A stretch of DNA of 64,000 bases, taken from positions 113,836-177,835 of the forward strand of contig WTPW01000841.1 in NCBI GenBank assembly GCA_009809945.1, given 5' to 3'. The position numbers were made by a program, and so were the translations under genes. Under the pieces are notes generated by a model. That model ran no database searches, was not told where the DNA came from, and saw only the letters and a list, made by a program, of their open reading frames with translations. Shown here piece after piece: positions 23,868 to 34,935 of this stretch. The stretch's first letter is position 1, and each line of letters begins with the position of its first letter. Source of the stretch: Gigaspora margarita (Eukaryota; Glomeromycota; Glomeromycetes; Diversisporales; Gigasporaceae).

Positions 23868-24202
23868 TTATAAGTTTAAAAAAAATAAAAAAAAAGCATT
23901 AAAAAATTAAAAAAAGGTTAAAAAAATCAAAAAAAAAATAAATAAAAAAAATTTTAAAAAAATGAATAATAAAAAGATAAAAAATTAATAAAAAAACAAT
24001 TAAAAAAATTAAAAAAAAATTTAAAAAAAAATTAAAAAAAAATCGATAAAAAAATTTAAAAAAATTTAAAAAAAGTAAATAAAAAAAATTAAAAAAAGGT
24101 TATAAGTTTAAAAAAAAAATAAAAAAAGCATGAAAAAATAAAAAAAAAATAAATAAGAAAAAATATTTAAAAAAAATAAATAAAAGAATTTTATAATTTA
24201 TT
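23868..24202. repeat. A-rich low-complexity sequence
   Basis: Strings of A interrupted by TTA or AAT. GGTTATAAGTTTAAAAAAA-like phrases recur (23868, 24090). There is no coding potential. Confidence 0.8.
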
Positions 24203-24513
24203 GCTATGGCGATGTATCGCCACCCCTGATCAGCCAATTATAATGCAGGATCAGGTGTAATGTGAAATTGAAGCGATTACAATTTTTTTCAAAAATCGGC
24301 TATAGCACGAAATTTTGCCTATGAAACCATCTCTTGAGCTCTAAAAAAAAAAATTCTCATTGAAATTTTGGGTTAGAACTTCTTTGCTAAAGCGTCCTAC
24401 TCTAACCCTAATCTAAACCTACCTTCACTCTAACCCTAAACTAATGAATTTATTTTATTGGTTTGATTTCACATTACACCAGATCTTATAGGGTGCAATA
24501 TATCGCATAGGCG
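24203..24513. mobile_element. MITE (GGTGTAATGTGAAATC family), copy 2
   Basis: The inner inverted pair GGTGTAATGTGAAATT (24254) and GATTTCACATTACACC (to 24480) lies within weaker outer ends TGGCGATGTATCGCCACCC and TGCAATATATCGCATAGGC. CCCTAA-like repeats (24398-24440) sit next to the right TIR, mirroring the left-side position in copy 1. Non-coding. Confidence 0.72.
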
Positions 24514-24624
24514 AAAAAATAAAAAATTCTAAATAAAAAAGTATTAAAAAAATTTAAAAAAGATTAAAATAAATCGAATAAAATAAATAAATAAAAATTA
24601 AAAAAAAAAGAATAATAAAAAAAA

Positions 24625-24917
24625 GGATTAATATATTTGTAGCCATAGTTACTGTAATCATATTTTATAAAATTGTTAATAACTCAAAATTTTACTAGGG
24701 TAACCCCTGTTGTTTTATTAACAAAAAATGCGCCTCTCACAATTTTGTAGTAATCTTAACGTTAACCATAACTCTAACCCTAACCAATCACAATCTAAAC
24801 CCTAACCCTAACTTTAATATTACCCTAACCCTAACCCTAACTATATTACATTTGGGCTTAGTTATGGCCTGGCTACAAAAAATTTATTGTAACCTATGGT
24901 TACAAATATATTAATCC
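24625..24917. mobile_element. MITE with internal telomere-like repeats
   Basis: GGATTAATATATTTGTAGCC (24625) and, inverse, GGTTACAAATATATTAATCC (to 24917) are near-perfect TIRs of about 34 bases. Between them lie CTAACCCTAACC runs (24770-24842). A-rich sequence flanks both ends. Non-coding. Confidence 0.8.
24765..24842. repeat. CCCTAA-like repeat tract
   Basis: Four clusters of CCCTAA units separated by short AT spacers, inside the MITE at 24625-24917. This is the densest telomere-like tract in the window. Confidence 0.85.
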
Positions 24918-25074
24918 TAAAAAAAAAGATAAAAAAAAATTTAAAAAAAGTAAATAAAAAAAAAATTAAAAAAAATAAAAAAAATCGAAAAAAAGATGAA
25001 AAAAATATAAAAAAAAAATTAAAAAAATTAAAAAAATCAAAAAAAGATTAAAAAAATATATAAGAAAAGTTATC

Positions 25075-25375
25075 ATATTATTTGGTTCAATTTCTAACAA
25101 TCTAGTTAATTCTTCAAATGCATTATTTAATATCTATTTAATAATTTAAAATAACAAAAATTTATACAAGTTAGCGATTAATTCATTATACCTTTTCATC
25201 ATATAATTAATTTCACTTTTTTATCTTAAAGCTATTATATTATCGTATTATCTAGTTAAATTTCTAGCAATCTAGTTAAATCTTTAGATGTGTTATTTAG
25301 CTATTTAATAATTTAAAATATAATAGTTTTTTCAAGTTAGCAATTAATTTGTTATACCTTTTCATTATATAAAAA
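25075..25375. repeat. Two tandem ~150-170 bp repeats
   Basis: The phrases TCTAGTTAA, ATTTAATAATTTAAAATA, CAAGTTAGC and ATTATACCTTTTCAT occur in the same order at 25100-25205 and 25255-25370. Non-coding. Confidence 0.75.
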
Positions 25376-25379
25376 AAAA

Positions 25380-26255
25380 AGTAATTACCGTGCTATGTCC
25401 ATTCTAGCTACTTTTCCAATTGTACTATGTCGTTCTAAAGAACATAAGAACATTAGTATGCAATAAACTAATATATATAATACGAAAAAAAAACAAATTA
25501 TCTACTGTGCTCGTCCGTCCGTTTGAGTTGTTCTGTTCTAATCTTACTATGTTCGTTCTAAAGAAAAGAACGTAAGAACGTTAGTACTGTAACAAACTAA
25601 TTTAAAAAAAAAACCATCTACTGTGCTACATCTGTTCTAGCGTGTTCCAACTGTATAGTACAATGTTCGTTCTAAAGAAAAGAACGTAATAACGTTAGTA
25701 CTATAATAAATTAATTAATTAAAAAAAATTTACTATGACCGTGCTATGTCCATTCTAGCTAACTACCGTGCTATGTCTGTTCTAAAGAAAAGAACATAAG
25801 AACGTTAGTACTGTAATAAACTAATATATATAATAAAAAAAAGATCTACTATGCTACGTCCGTTCTAGCGCGTTTTAATTGTACAGTACTACATTTATTC
25901 TAAAGAAAAGAACGTAATAACGTTAGTACTATAATAAATTAATTAATTAAAAAAATTTACCATGACCGTGCTATGTCCGTTCTAAAGAAAAGAATGTAAG
26001 AACGTTAGTACTGTAATAAACTAATATATATAATAAAAAAAAAGATCTACTGTGCTACGTCCGTTCATTCTAGTTACATTCCATTCCAATCGTACTATGT
26101 TCGTTTTAAAGAAAGAACATAAGAACGTTAGTACTGTAATAAATTAATTAAAAAAAAAACTATCTACTGTGCTATGTTCGTTCTAGTATGCTCTATTCAT
26201 ACTACATTCATTCTAAAAAAAAGAATAAGAATGTTAGTACTGTAATAGAAAAATA
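25380..26255. repeat. GTTCTAAAGAAAAGAACG minisatellite
   Basis: Seven to eight imperfect units of roughly 95-120 bases. Each unit has TCTACTGTGCTAYGTCCGTT, a variable stretch, GTTCTAAAGAAAAGAACGTA, AGAACGTTAGTACTGTAATA and an A-rich spacer. GTTCT...AGAAC and AACGT...ACGTT make two small hairpins per unit. Unit length varies by internal deletion. There is no open frame. Confidence 0.85.
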
Positions 26256-26609
26256 AAAATAAAAATAAAAAAAAAAGAACAAAGAATGGCCATACCTTTA
26301 TACGAAGTCAATGTTCTAAGCGAGCGATGGTTCTAAAAAATAAATATTATTAAAATAAAATAAAAAAATAAATAAAATAAAGAATCTATTGAGATTCAAA
26401 TGCAATAGAAAATAGGAGTGCGAAAAATATTTTTACTGTATAAAAAGTACGTAAAACCTCTGTTGCTATTGCACAACTGTGCAAATATAGGTACGTGGCA
26501 TTACAGATAGAAAATGGTACAATTACGTTTTTGATAATTTTGATATAAACATATCAAAAATGTAGTTTCAGTTATCACTTAGCATAGAAGTATAAGTCCT
26601 ATGCTTCGC

Positions 26610-26873
26610 TCTGGACAATAATTTCTGATACCGGAAATAGGTTTGAAAGATTGGTACTAGAAATATATCCATGAGCCAATGCTCGAGCAATTAATGCCAA
26701 AAATCAAGTAGCGAATTTGCAAACCCAGTTAATAACTTTGCAAACCCAGATAGCTGATTCACAAACCCAGTTTGCTAATTCACAAACCCAATTAGCTACA
26801 CTTCAAAATGGCTATGATCTTCTTTATCAAGCTTATAGAGCCCATAAATTTAACTATCACTTACATTAGCAAA
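26610..26873 (+). pseudogene. C-terminal coiled-coil tail of an unknown protein
   Basis: The frame RFERLVLEIYP, stop, ANARAINAKNQVANL is followed by four near-identical seven-residue repeats of the LQTQIAD/SQTQFAN type and QNGYDLLYQAYRAHKFNYHL before a stop at 26871. Perfect heptads of Gln/Thr/Ala suggest a coiled-coil or fibre stalk. Upstream sequence to 26400 shows no continuous frame. The function is unknown. It lies inside the Polinton-like element but may be unrelated to it. Confidence 0.4.
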
Positions 26874-27094
26874 TTATATATACATAATCTTACATAAGAT
26901 ATTACAGCCTATTAATTTAGTTTTAATTTAAACTATATTGTACACTTAATTATAAATTTAAAATTATTATTTAAAGGTAAATTGTACACTTAAACTGTTG
27001 CTTTAATATTTGTTACACTTTATAATAAAATTTAAATGTACACTTATATAAAGTTTAAAGACAAAGGTTATATATATATAACATTAGTATATTT
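26874..27094. other. AT-rich spacer
   Basis: Contains ATTGTACACTTA phrases repeated at 26938 and 26985. Nothing else is supported. Confidence 0.4.
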
Positions 27095-29130
27095 AGGAGT
27101 TCTCTTCGATCTAGAGTTTGAGATTACAGGTATTGTGGGTGGGTCCTCGAAACTTACCTGTAATGTGGTAGTGGTCCCAGATCTTATTATCATCTATATC
27201 AAATTTTTCTTTACAAATCTAATAGGTATTTGCTTCAGCAAATTTTCTTATCTTTTTCTGTTACAATTCGGTCATACTTAATAGCTAAGGCCTTATTAAT
27301 TTTGACCAACTCCTTATCAATTCTTCAGACAAATTCCTGGGTTGTATTTTTTCTTCTGTATAGTAAAGGCCCTTATATATCTCCAGTATCAATCCAGTGA
27401 ACTAAATAACAGAAGCTATTGGCCTTCTGTTCTGTGAGCTTTTGCATTTGCCATCCATATAATTCTTTACATTTCTTGTTATCTGCTTCAAAATTAGCTA
27501 TAATAATACATAGGGCATTAATCATTTGTCCATAGTTTTTAAATTTCTCAAAATCATTAATCCCTTTGGTAGGTAAAGTGACTCTTTGAGGAGCTTCATT
27601 TAGTCCCGGACACCATTCCAAATAATTGTTTAAAGATTTTTCAGAGGGCCAGCTTTGAAAACATCTGTCACATAGATACTTTTTAGCTTTATGTACACTA
27701 TCTTCATATATTAATCTGCTAGGATTTTTGATCTAGAAAAAGTAGTTCTTTTGCCTATACTTACCTGTTTTATTATTTTTATTAATACCTGTAAGAGCTA
27801 GTAGATGAATTACATGTTGTCTTTTAAAGTTCTTACTAACTATTACTGGTTTGGAAGTAGCTGTTTCTTCTTTCTATTCCCAGACATTAATCGAGATGTC
27901 AGGATTTATTTTCTCAATCTTATTAAATATACGTGAACAAATTGGTGTAGGCATAGGGATTCCATCAGGCTTAACAATATCTAAGTATTTTTAAAAGCTT
28001 TTTGCTCTATATATATGCCTTTCCAAGTGGTCTGTAATTTCATCCTTATCTGCAAAATAACATCCTAATGCACCTTTGAGACAATTATCTGTAAGCTTGC
28101 CTTAGTCCGATTTATAATATCAGAATTGTCTGAATTAATAGTACACTTTGTATTAGAAAGCTTTTTGGGTGTTGAAATATAAGAACTTCCATTAGATTGG
28201 TGATATATATATATTTCAATAAATATCATTTCTAATTGAAGAAGAATTTTGCCAGACTCTTCTTTTAAGTACCTTTCAATCTTTTAATCAATTTTTCTGA
28301 CAGATTGTATTAAATGCTAGTCTATATCATTTTTCAAAAGAAGTATATGCATATTTCCTCTATGATACAGGTGGTAATAACTTGTATTATAGTTTTTTAT
28401 ATCAGTAGAATTGCCAAATTCTTTATATTTATATTTTATGTATGTGGCATATATTACTAATGCTAATTTTATTTGGTCCTTTTTGCGAAACTCTTTTTTG
28501 AGGATATCTGTAATTGCACTTCATGATGAATCCATAAGTTGAAGTATGTAAGGTGCATTTGTATATTCTGTCTGATTGTCTTAACATTTATTAAAAGCAT
28601 ATGCAGAATTTTTGTTCAAGTGCACTATACCTTCCCATACTATTATAGAATTAAGATTTTGGTATTGTTTATTAAAGTCAGGTCTTCTTTCTAAAAATTC
28701 TATGTTTTTTGAGGGTGGCTCTTTTTCTATAACCCCGTCTTCTATTTTATAAATTGATTGAAAATATTTTTCTGATGCATATTTTATTAACCCTAGTTCC
28801 TTTAATAGATTATAAATTTTGTCTCTATTTGTATTCTCTTGAACTTTGTTCTGTGAGGAAGAGGCTTGGATCGTAGGGCCTGGGCCAGCTTCTTGATCAT
28901 TATCTTGGAAAATTGGTATTGGGAATCGTGATTTATTTCTTTTTGTTACTTCTCGTCTTCAGTCTCTTTCTCAAATATGGGAAACGAGAGAGGGGATGCC
29001 TTGGTTTTTAACTTGGGGAATTGTGATTTGAAGAATTACTTTTGGTCAACATTTATATTGCCTTTCATTATGACAACAAAGTTTCTATAATTTGAAAAGT
29101 TTTTGCCACATCTTGCACATGAATGTTCAA
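27095..29130 (-). pseudogene. Polinton-type protein-primed DNA polymerase B, N-terminal relic
   Basis: Read on the minus strand from 29125: a C2H2-like start (HSCARCGKNFSNYRNFV), a frame with NTNRDKIYNLLKELGLIKYA, then LALVIYATYIKYKYKEFGNS and a YLKEESGKILLQLEMIFIEI block with GSSYISTPKKL. After a frameshift come GALGCYFADKDEI, MPTPICSRIFNKIEKINPDI, KNPSRLIYEDSVHKAKKYLC (Cys pair) and NYLEWCPGLNEAPQRVTLPT. INALCIIIANFEAD occupies the Exo I position: the expected D-x-E is N-x-E, so proofreading would be lost. Near the end, WDHYHITGKFRGPTHNTCNL matches the H-x-H/Cys zinc region upstream of the palm. The polymerase palm motifs and terminal protein region are absent, and many stops are present. 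The family call rests on the ordered pattern of these blocks. Confidence 0.72.
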
Positions 29131-29242
29131 CCATATTTGATATATAATACTTATAAAAATCTTTTCTTTAATTATAATACCCTTAAGTAATATATAATAC
29201 TTATAAAATATTTTTGTTTAAATAGAAATTTGAGTATCTATA

Positions 29243-29908
29243 TTCAAGATTTTGGTACCTATATCCAAAATTTTGGTATCCTGATATTATTTTTTTGTCC
29301 TAATTTTATTATAATAATTCAGCTTTAAAATGTTTTTTTGCAATATAATAAATCTTTGGTATATTAAAACCCACTTTGTAGCTTTTAGAAACCCAGAATG
29401 AAACAAAAAATTTTGGTACCCATATCCAAAATTTTGGTATCTGTATTCCAAATTTTGGTACGCTGCTATAGTGGAGTACCAAAATTTGTTCTTTGCTAGA
29501 TAGAGTTAAATCACTTTTTGAATTAATTCTAGGATAACATAGAAAATAGTATGCATTTTAGGCTTGAATGGGCCCGCAGAGAAGCATACTCAGAAACTTC
29601 AGTTCTCGGTACTCTCTGTTCATTTCAAGAGCAAGCAATATAGCATACTTTTTTTGTTATCTTGTTTGGGATTAAAAATATAGCCAGAAAGTTAACAAAG
29701 ACTATGTATTTCTTAATGTTGGAAACCCAAATTAAGGAGTAAGGAGAGTAAGTAACAAGATTTAGCTCTATCTTAATTTGAAGCTTGAATTTAATATAAG
29801 ATTACATATAACTAGAAAGGCTTGTAAAGGGGTAAGGAACCTTTTCTAGATACATTTACAGAATTTAAACCCCAGAACCCTCCTTTTGTCCCTACATTTT
29901 GTCCTTTA
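29243..29908 (-). repeat. Right long inverted repeat of the Polinton-like element
   Basis: Inverse copy of 19127-19790. It holds paired GGTACC...CAAAATTTTGG boxes (29250-29290, 29410-29490) and the AAACCCAAATTAAGGAGTAA block. The two arms differ mainly by transitions and short indels. Confidence 0.85.
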
Positions 29909-30484
29909 TACTTAAAAAAAAACTGATATATATTAATTAAATTGATCTGGGCCACTATGGCTTAATCAAATTAATGTATAGAATTTTTTTTATTTAGTAA
30001 CACTAAATTTTTACATATATGCTATTAATTATTAATTTCTTTTAGAGAAAGAATGAAAACTAAAAATATTTTTTATTACTGGTATAAGGAATAAATTAAG
30101 GGTTTATTTTATTTCTTAATTTAGTTAGTACATGATAGCTTATTTTAAATTTAGTTTATTTATTTAGAGGTTATAGATTCAGAGTCTATATCCCAGGTAT
30201 ATTTTATGAATGCTTTTAAATTAAATTATATATATAACATAATATGTATTAATGTATATAATAGGATGCGTATTATTTTGGGACATGCATAGGCATTATT
30301 TCAAAACTATCTATGCTATTTTTAGGAGGCTCAATTTTTGAAATAATGCCCCTGCTCACTATTTCAAGAATCTATAGTATGTAGTAGAGTTTCAGAAATT
30401 TGCTTTTTTTAGCTGTTAAATTACTGCTTTGGCTAATCTGTCTAATGTGTAGATTTCTTATACTGGATACTCTAGTACATATAT
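29909..30484. other. AT-rich spacer with one hairpin
   Basis: A hairpin pairs AGGCATTATTTCAAAA (30290) with TTTTTGAAATAATGCCCC (to 30352). No gene is visible. Confidence 0.55.
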
Positions 30485-30892
30485 ATAAGCATGGCGGACA
30501 TTTGTTTTAATTGGTTAAAAAATGTAAACAAGTAAACAAATATGCAATGTAGATTATTATATAAATTTAGATATTTCAGTCCGGAAATATACCCGATTAG
30601 AAAATTGGGTTCTAGAATGATCGATAAGAGATCAGTAGCTTTTGCATTTTTTTTTATGGGAGGAATAGTAATAGAAAGAAAGCAATAGAAGAACAGAAAA
30701 AAGTAGAAATAAGTTAGAAGTTAGAGTTACGGATTAAAGAAACAACATAAAATTCAATAAATATAATGATTACACTTTTCTTAAAGTTTAATAGTCTCTT
30801 AGTAAAACACTCATATACATAGATAAACTTTTATTTCCATTTTTGTATAATTAAAGTTAGTCAAAATCCTTTTGTAAATTCTTAAATTTTTC

Positions 30893-30932
30893 ATAACACG
30901 TTAACGTGTTAACACGTATACGTGTTAGGGGT
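30893..30932. repeat. ACGTGTTA/TAACACGT self-complementary cluster
   Basis: TAACACGTTAACGTGTTAAC followed by ACGTATACGTGTTAG: overlapping perfect palindromes. A looser set (TAGCACGTTAGCATGCTA) occurs at 31585-31605, on the other side of the TIR element at 30954-31551. Function unknown. Confidence 0.6.
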
Positions 30933-30953
30933 AAGAATTATTAATGTATTAGA

Positions 30954-31551
30954 CTTAGGGAAGTGCAGTAAATTACGTGATTAGGGTTTATATAGGTCCT
31001 GACTCCCCTGTGATAGGACTGTTGACCAATCAAATTTCATAAAACTCAAAAATGGCTTTGATCTAAAAATCAGCTATGCCACAATCGACAAAAGTCACTA
31101 CATAGTAAAGTCTAAATTTTACTAAGCAAATCGATTAAAGTCACTTAAGTAAACTTATTTAGAAGGTCAAAATACACTTACTATAAAATTTTCATAAGTA
31201 TTAGAGAATTTTTATTAATTGCTTTTGATTTTTACTTTCGACAGAAAAATTAAAATTTTTTAAAAAAATATATTCGACGAACGTAAAAATTAAAAGTTAA
31301 ATAATAAAAATTTCTTCAATTTTAATAAAAATTTTAGAATATGTATATTTTTGGTCTTCCAAACAAGTTTACTTAATCGATAATTATCGATTGACATAGT
31401 AGAATTTAGATTTTACTATGTAGCAACTATTTGCGATTAACTAATAATCGATTTTGCTTCAATATTATTAGCTGTTTATACATATATATATAGGACGTGA
31501 TAGATGGCCAACCCCTCTAGATAATTACGTGATTTACTGCACTTCCCTTAG
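30954..31551. mobile_element. Palindromic TIR element (CTTAGGGAAGTGCAG family)
   Basis: Near-perfect 30-base TIRs: CTTAGGGAAGTGCAGTAAAT at 30954 and inverse ATTTACTGCACTTCCCTTAG to 31551. The interior is also palindromic (TACATAGTAAAGTCTAAATT at 31100 pairs with 31405-31425). It carries the window-wide motif in both arms (CTTAAGTAAACTTATTTAG at 31144, AAACAAGTTTACTTAATCG at 31361). 598 bp, non-coding. The target duplication is not clear. Confidence 0.85.
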
Positions 31552-31559
31552 TAGTATCA

Positions 31560-32154
31560 TTGTTAATAGCATATAGCATGTTAGATAGCACGTTAGCATG
31601 CTATGTAACACAGAGTATTAAATTTTAAAATTAATTTTTTAATATAATTAAATTTTTAAATATATACCTAGCACAATTAATAATTATTATTATAAATATA
31701 TATTAAAATTAAATTTTAATATAATAAATTAATTTAAAAAAATCTAATTTTATTATTTTTATTGAATTTTTTAATTTATTTTTTTTATTTTATACTTTTA
31801 AATTAATTTATTTAATTATTTTTGTATCATTTTAAATTCTATCTTAAATTGGTTTAGCTATATATATAGCTATCGACCAGACCAATACAAATAAAGTAAA
31901 ATAAAAATATGTGATAGCACAATAATAAGTATATATAGTAATATATCTTAAAATTGATCAATTCTAATTAATTAAACTAATGCTAATTATAGTAGGTTCT
32001 ACTAAGTGAAGGCCATTTAATGATCTTTTATTTTAAAGTTATTCAGGACCTTGAATATTACTGTTGTGCAACAGAAATATTCAAGATTCTGAATATCTTT
32101 CTTTAAAATAAAACAACAATAAACATTCTTTAGACTTATTATTTTACTTTAAAA
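31560..32154. other. AT-rich spacer
   Basis: A/T-only runs (31620-31850) and no supported gene. GAATATT...AATATTC-like pairing around 32050-32095 is a short hairpin (TTCAGGACCTTGAATATT with AATATTCAAGATTCTGAA). Confidence 0.5.
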
Positions 32155-33292
32155 TATATCCGGCAATAACTAATGGCTAAAGGTGTTCACAAGTAATCAG
32201 TTTTTGATAATAAATAAATGTCTTATATTCATCGTTTTCGATTCCAATTCCTTCATCATAGCAATATCTGACATTATATGTTCCTTTTCAACTTCAATTC
32301 ATATTGATACAGATATCCAACATTAGATGTTACAAGCATCACCCATACCTGCTGATTTTTGATAAACAAACAATAAATGCAATAAATTATAAATTTAAAT
32401 AGCTTACCTTAGTAACGCCTATAATATGAATGTAATGTTGGATATCGGTATCAACATGAATTGAAGTTGAAAGGAATGTATGATGTCAGATATTGCTATG
32501 ATGAAGGAATTGGAATCGAAAACAATAAACATAAGACATTCATTTATCATCAAAAATCTGCAGAGATGCAAACATCTTTGGTTGATTAGTTATTTCCAAA
32601 TCTCTCTGCTGATTTTTGATAAACAAAAAGCACAATAAATTTAAATAGTTTACCTTAAAAACATATCTGAAAATAACTAATTGACCAAAGGTGTTCGCAT
32701 CTCTGCAGAATTTGATGATAAATGAATGCCTTATGTTTATCATTTTCAATTCCAATTCTTTCATCATAGCAATATCTAACATCATACGTACTTCAATAAC
32801 AATACAGTATCCAATATAACATGTTATAGGCGTCACCCCTCACTGCTGATTTTTGATAAAAAATAAACACAATTAATGTCTATAAATTTAAATAGCTTAC
32901 CTTGGTGATACCTGTAATATGTAATGCTAGATATCAGTATCAACATGAATTGTGAAGGAATGGAATCGAAAATGATGAACATAAGGCATTTATTTATTAT
33001 CAAAAATTCACAAAGATGCGAATATCTTTGGTCGATTAGTTATTTCTGGATCTCTCTGCTAATTTTTGATAAGTATAAAATGCAATACATGTCCCTTAAA
33101 AACATATCTGGAAATGACTAATCAATCAAAGATGTTCGTATCTCTGCGAATAATGATGATAAATAAATGCCTTATGTTTATTGTTTGTGATTCCTATTCC
33201 TTTATTATAGCAATATTCAACATTGTATGTTCCTCTTCAACTCCAATTTATGTCAATAACAATGTTCCACAGATGTCACCCATACCTGTTAA
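32155..33292. repeat. Array of ~200-240 bp units in alternating orientation
   Basis: Five successive segments repeat one unit, flipping strand each time: about 32155-32395 (+), 32400-32610 (-), 32640-32870 (+), 32900-33060 (-), 33095-33290 (+). Shared phrases include CTTTCATCATAGCAATATCT, GGTGTTCGCATCTCTGC, ATGCCTTATGTTTAT, CTGCTGATTTTTGATAAA and TTTAAATAGCTTACCTT. The overlapping short frames at 32540-33392 follow the repeat and differ between units, so they are not genes. Confidence 0.8.
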
Positions 33293-33311
33293 TTTTTCAG
33301 ATGTAAGCTTA

Positions 33312-33556
33312 GGCCGCTTGCAGTTAAACTTTCGCTTAACGTTATTTTTTTTTGTATTCACAGGGGGAAAATTAAACAAACATAAAAAATAAACAGTATA
33401 CCAGAAAATCCCGAATATAATCAAAAAATTCTGATCACTATGTCGACCATTATACCGACTAATTTGAATTTGTCACCTCTATTTGTTTAATTTTAGGAGG
33501 GGCTCAAGGGATGGAGGGGGGGATAACGTTAAACGAAAGTTTAACTTCAAGCAGCC
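33312..33556. mobile_element. PIF/Harbinger-like MITE with TTA duplication
   Basis: The TIR GGCCGCTTGCAGTTAAACTT at 33312 and its inverse AAGTTTAACTTCAAGCAGCC to 33556 extend to about 33 bases. TTA occurs directly outside both ends (33309-33311 and 33557-33559). GG/CC termini with a 3 bp TTA duplication are typical of PIF/Harbinger MITEs. 245 bp, non-coding. Confidence 0.87.
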
Positions 33557-33628
33557 TTATTAAGTTATAAACTTGAAAACCTGAAGTCTAGTTTTACTTG
33601 GCAGTAGTCGTTTAGTTATTACAGTATT

Positions 33629-33629
<1 letters not shown>

Positions 33630-33666
<37 letters not shown>
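33630..33666. repeat. 37-base poly(A) run
   Basis: An uninterrupted A-run. It could be the tail of an old retroposon, but I find no bounded insert or duplication. Confidence 0.9.
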
Positions 33667-33667
<1 letters not shown>

Positions 33668-34358
33668 AGAAAAATTAAATTAACTATAAAAATAGTAAGT
33701 GAAATTTAAAATAAAGTTTAAGGAAAAACTATCTTTTAACACTCTGCAAGAATCCCCACAGATCTGAAACTATATATTTGAAAATACATGTTTCCGATAT
33801 TAAACCTACATATAAAAGTCACACACAGTATGCTTAGTAGACCTGTATTAAATTTTGTTTGTAGTTTTAAGTTCGTGCCCTAAAGATATCATCTATATTT
33901 AGAATGTAACCCTGAGACCTGATTCATCTTACCTCATCAAAAAAGCTAAAAAATAGGTGAAATTGGTCTTTGTGAGAAGGATTCTAGAATTTCCAGGTAC
34001 GGCCTTTGAAAAAAGTGGATTCTAATTGCTATTAATTGAAGTGTTACCATGTTACTAGTTGTAGAAAAGGTGTTGAATTTGAACCAAAAAAAAAATTTAT
34101 ATAACGATTAACACCCATTAACTTATACATTGTATACATATTATGGTATTACTTGCTTGAATTTGCCCTCTAAATAAAGTTTTTTGAGATATTTGATCTA
34201 TACTGATCTTTTTTTACAGAAGACGTGCAATGAGTTAAAGAGCACTATAATATGTTTTAAAAAAATTTAATTATGTGAAACTTCAAGTTGCCAATTGATG
34301 ATATGGTTTTTCATAGTAAGAGTTACTTTAAAATTTTTTTTTTATATTTTGTAACCCA
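33667..34358. other. Unassigned AT-rich sequence
   Basis: No supported gene or repeat pairing was found in these ~690 bases. Confidence 0.45.
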
Positions 34359-34698
34359 GTGATCTTTAAGCCAATCAAATCGAATGTCCGCTATGCTTTT
34401 ATAGCTATACCTTCTAAAGCTAACCTCCTAACTCTAACTTTGCATTTTTACACACTTTGTTTATTTACAAAATTAAATTTCCTTTTTTGGGTTGTATTAC
34501 TAGCACAAATAAGTAAATCTGGTACCCCCCTCCCCCCACATAAGACGATTCTGATTGGTCAATTTTAAAAAAAATTTTATCAAAATTTTACTAATAGATT
34601 ATAAATTTGGGCTCTAAATAAACATTTAAAATAAAATTATATACCAAAATAATGTATTTTTGCATGCTAAGAAAGTTTATTTAGTGTCCAAAGTAGGG

Positions 34699-34935
34699 TG
34701 TCTGGCATAGCAAAAAAAATTTGGCATGCCACAAGGCATGCCTTTTGCAAAATTTGTACCATGGCATGCTAGTATATTATTATTATTAATAAGAATATAT
34801 ATACATAGTATATATCTATATTCTAAATATAATTTCTTATACTATACCCAGTGGCATGCCAAATTGATTTTTTGGCATGCCATGGCATACCACTATGGCA
34901 TTCCACCATTGGCATGCCCTTGCCACTATGCTAGT
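34699..34935. repeat. GGCATGCC-rich palindromic element
   Basis: Five exact GGCATGCC octamers and three one-mismatch versions occur in two clusters (34722-34768, 34851-34922), around an AT core. The ends TCTGGCATAGCAA and TTGCCACTATGCTAG are loosely inverse. This may be a small hAT-like MITE with subterminal repeats; no duplication was confirmed. Confidence 0.6.

Larger units (their letters stand above)
19127..29908. mobile_element. Decayed Maverick/Polinton-type element
   Basis: Inverted ~665 bp repeats (19127-19790 and 29243-29908) bound a region that contains an rve-type integrase relic (20640-21700) and the N-terminal part of a protein-primed family B DNA polymerase (27095-29130), plus coiled-coil ORFs. 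Long TIRs, PolB and a retroviral-like integrase together are the signature of Mavericks/Polintons. No packaging ATPase, protease or capsid gene is recognisable. They may have been lost, lie in the 362 N gap, or have been replaced by the MITEs and minisatellites at 22.8-26.3 kb. Intact Polintons are usually 15-20 kb, so this one is shortened. Confidence 0.65.
30490..34397. mobile_element. Possible large composite TIR element
   Basis: GCATGGCGGACATTTGTTTT then AATTGG at 30490, and inverse CCAATCAAATCGAATGTCCG with CTATGC ending near 34397, form a TIR-like pair. The same end type (TATAGCGGAAGTTCATTTTG) bounds the element at 54731-56445. Between them lie several independent repeats. No flanking duplication was found, so the two ends could also belong to two different insertions. 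Confidence 0.35.

Noticed and set aside
24765-24842. Chromosome end (telomere)
   Set aside because: The tract is degenerate, under 100 bases, bounded by MITE TIRs and followed by more sequence on both sides.
25380-26255. CRISPR-like or centromeric satellite
   Set aside because: Units vary in length and have no unique spacers. A short minisatellite explains the pattern.
32540-33392. Three short ORFs in the 32-33 kb region
   Set aside because: They lie in alternating copies of one repeat, and their reading frames are not kept between copies.
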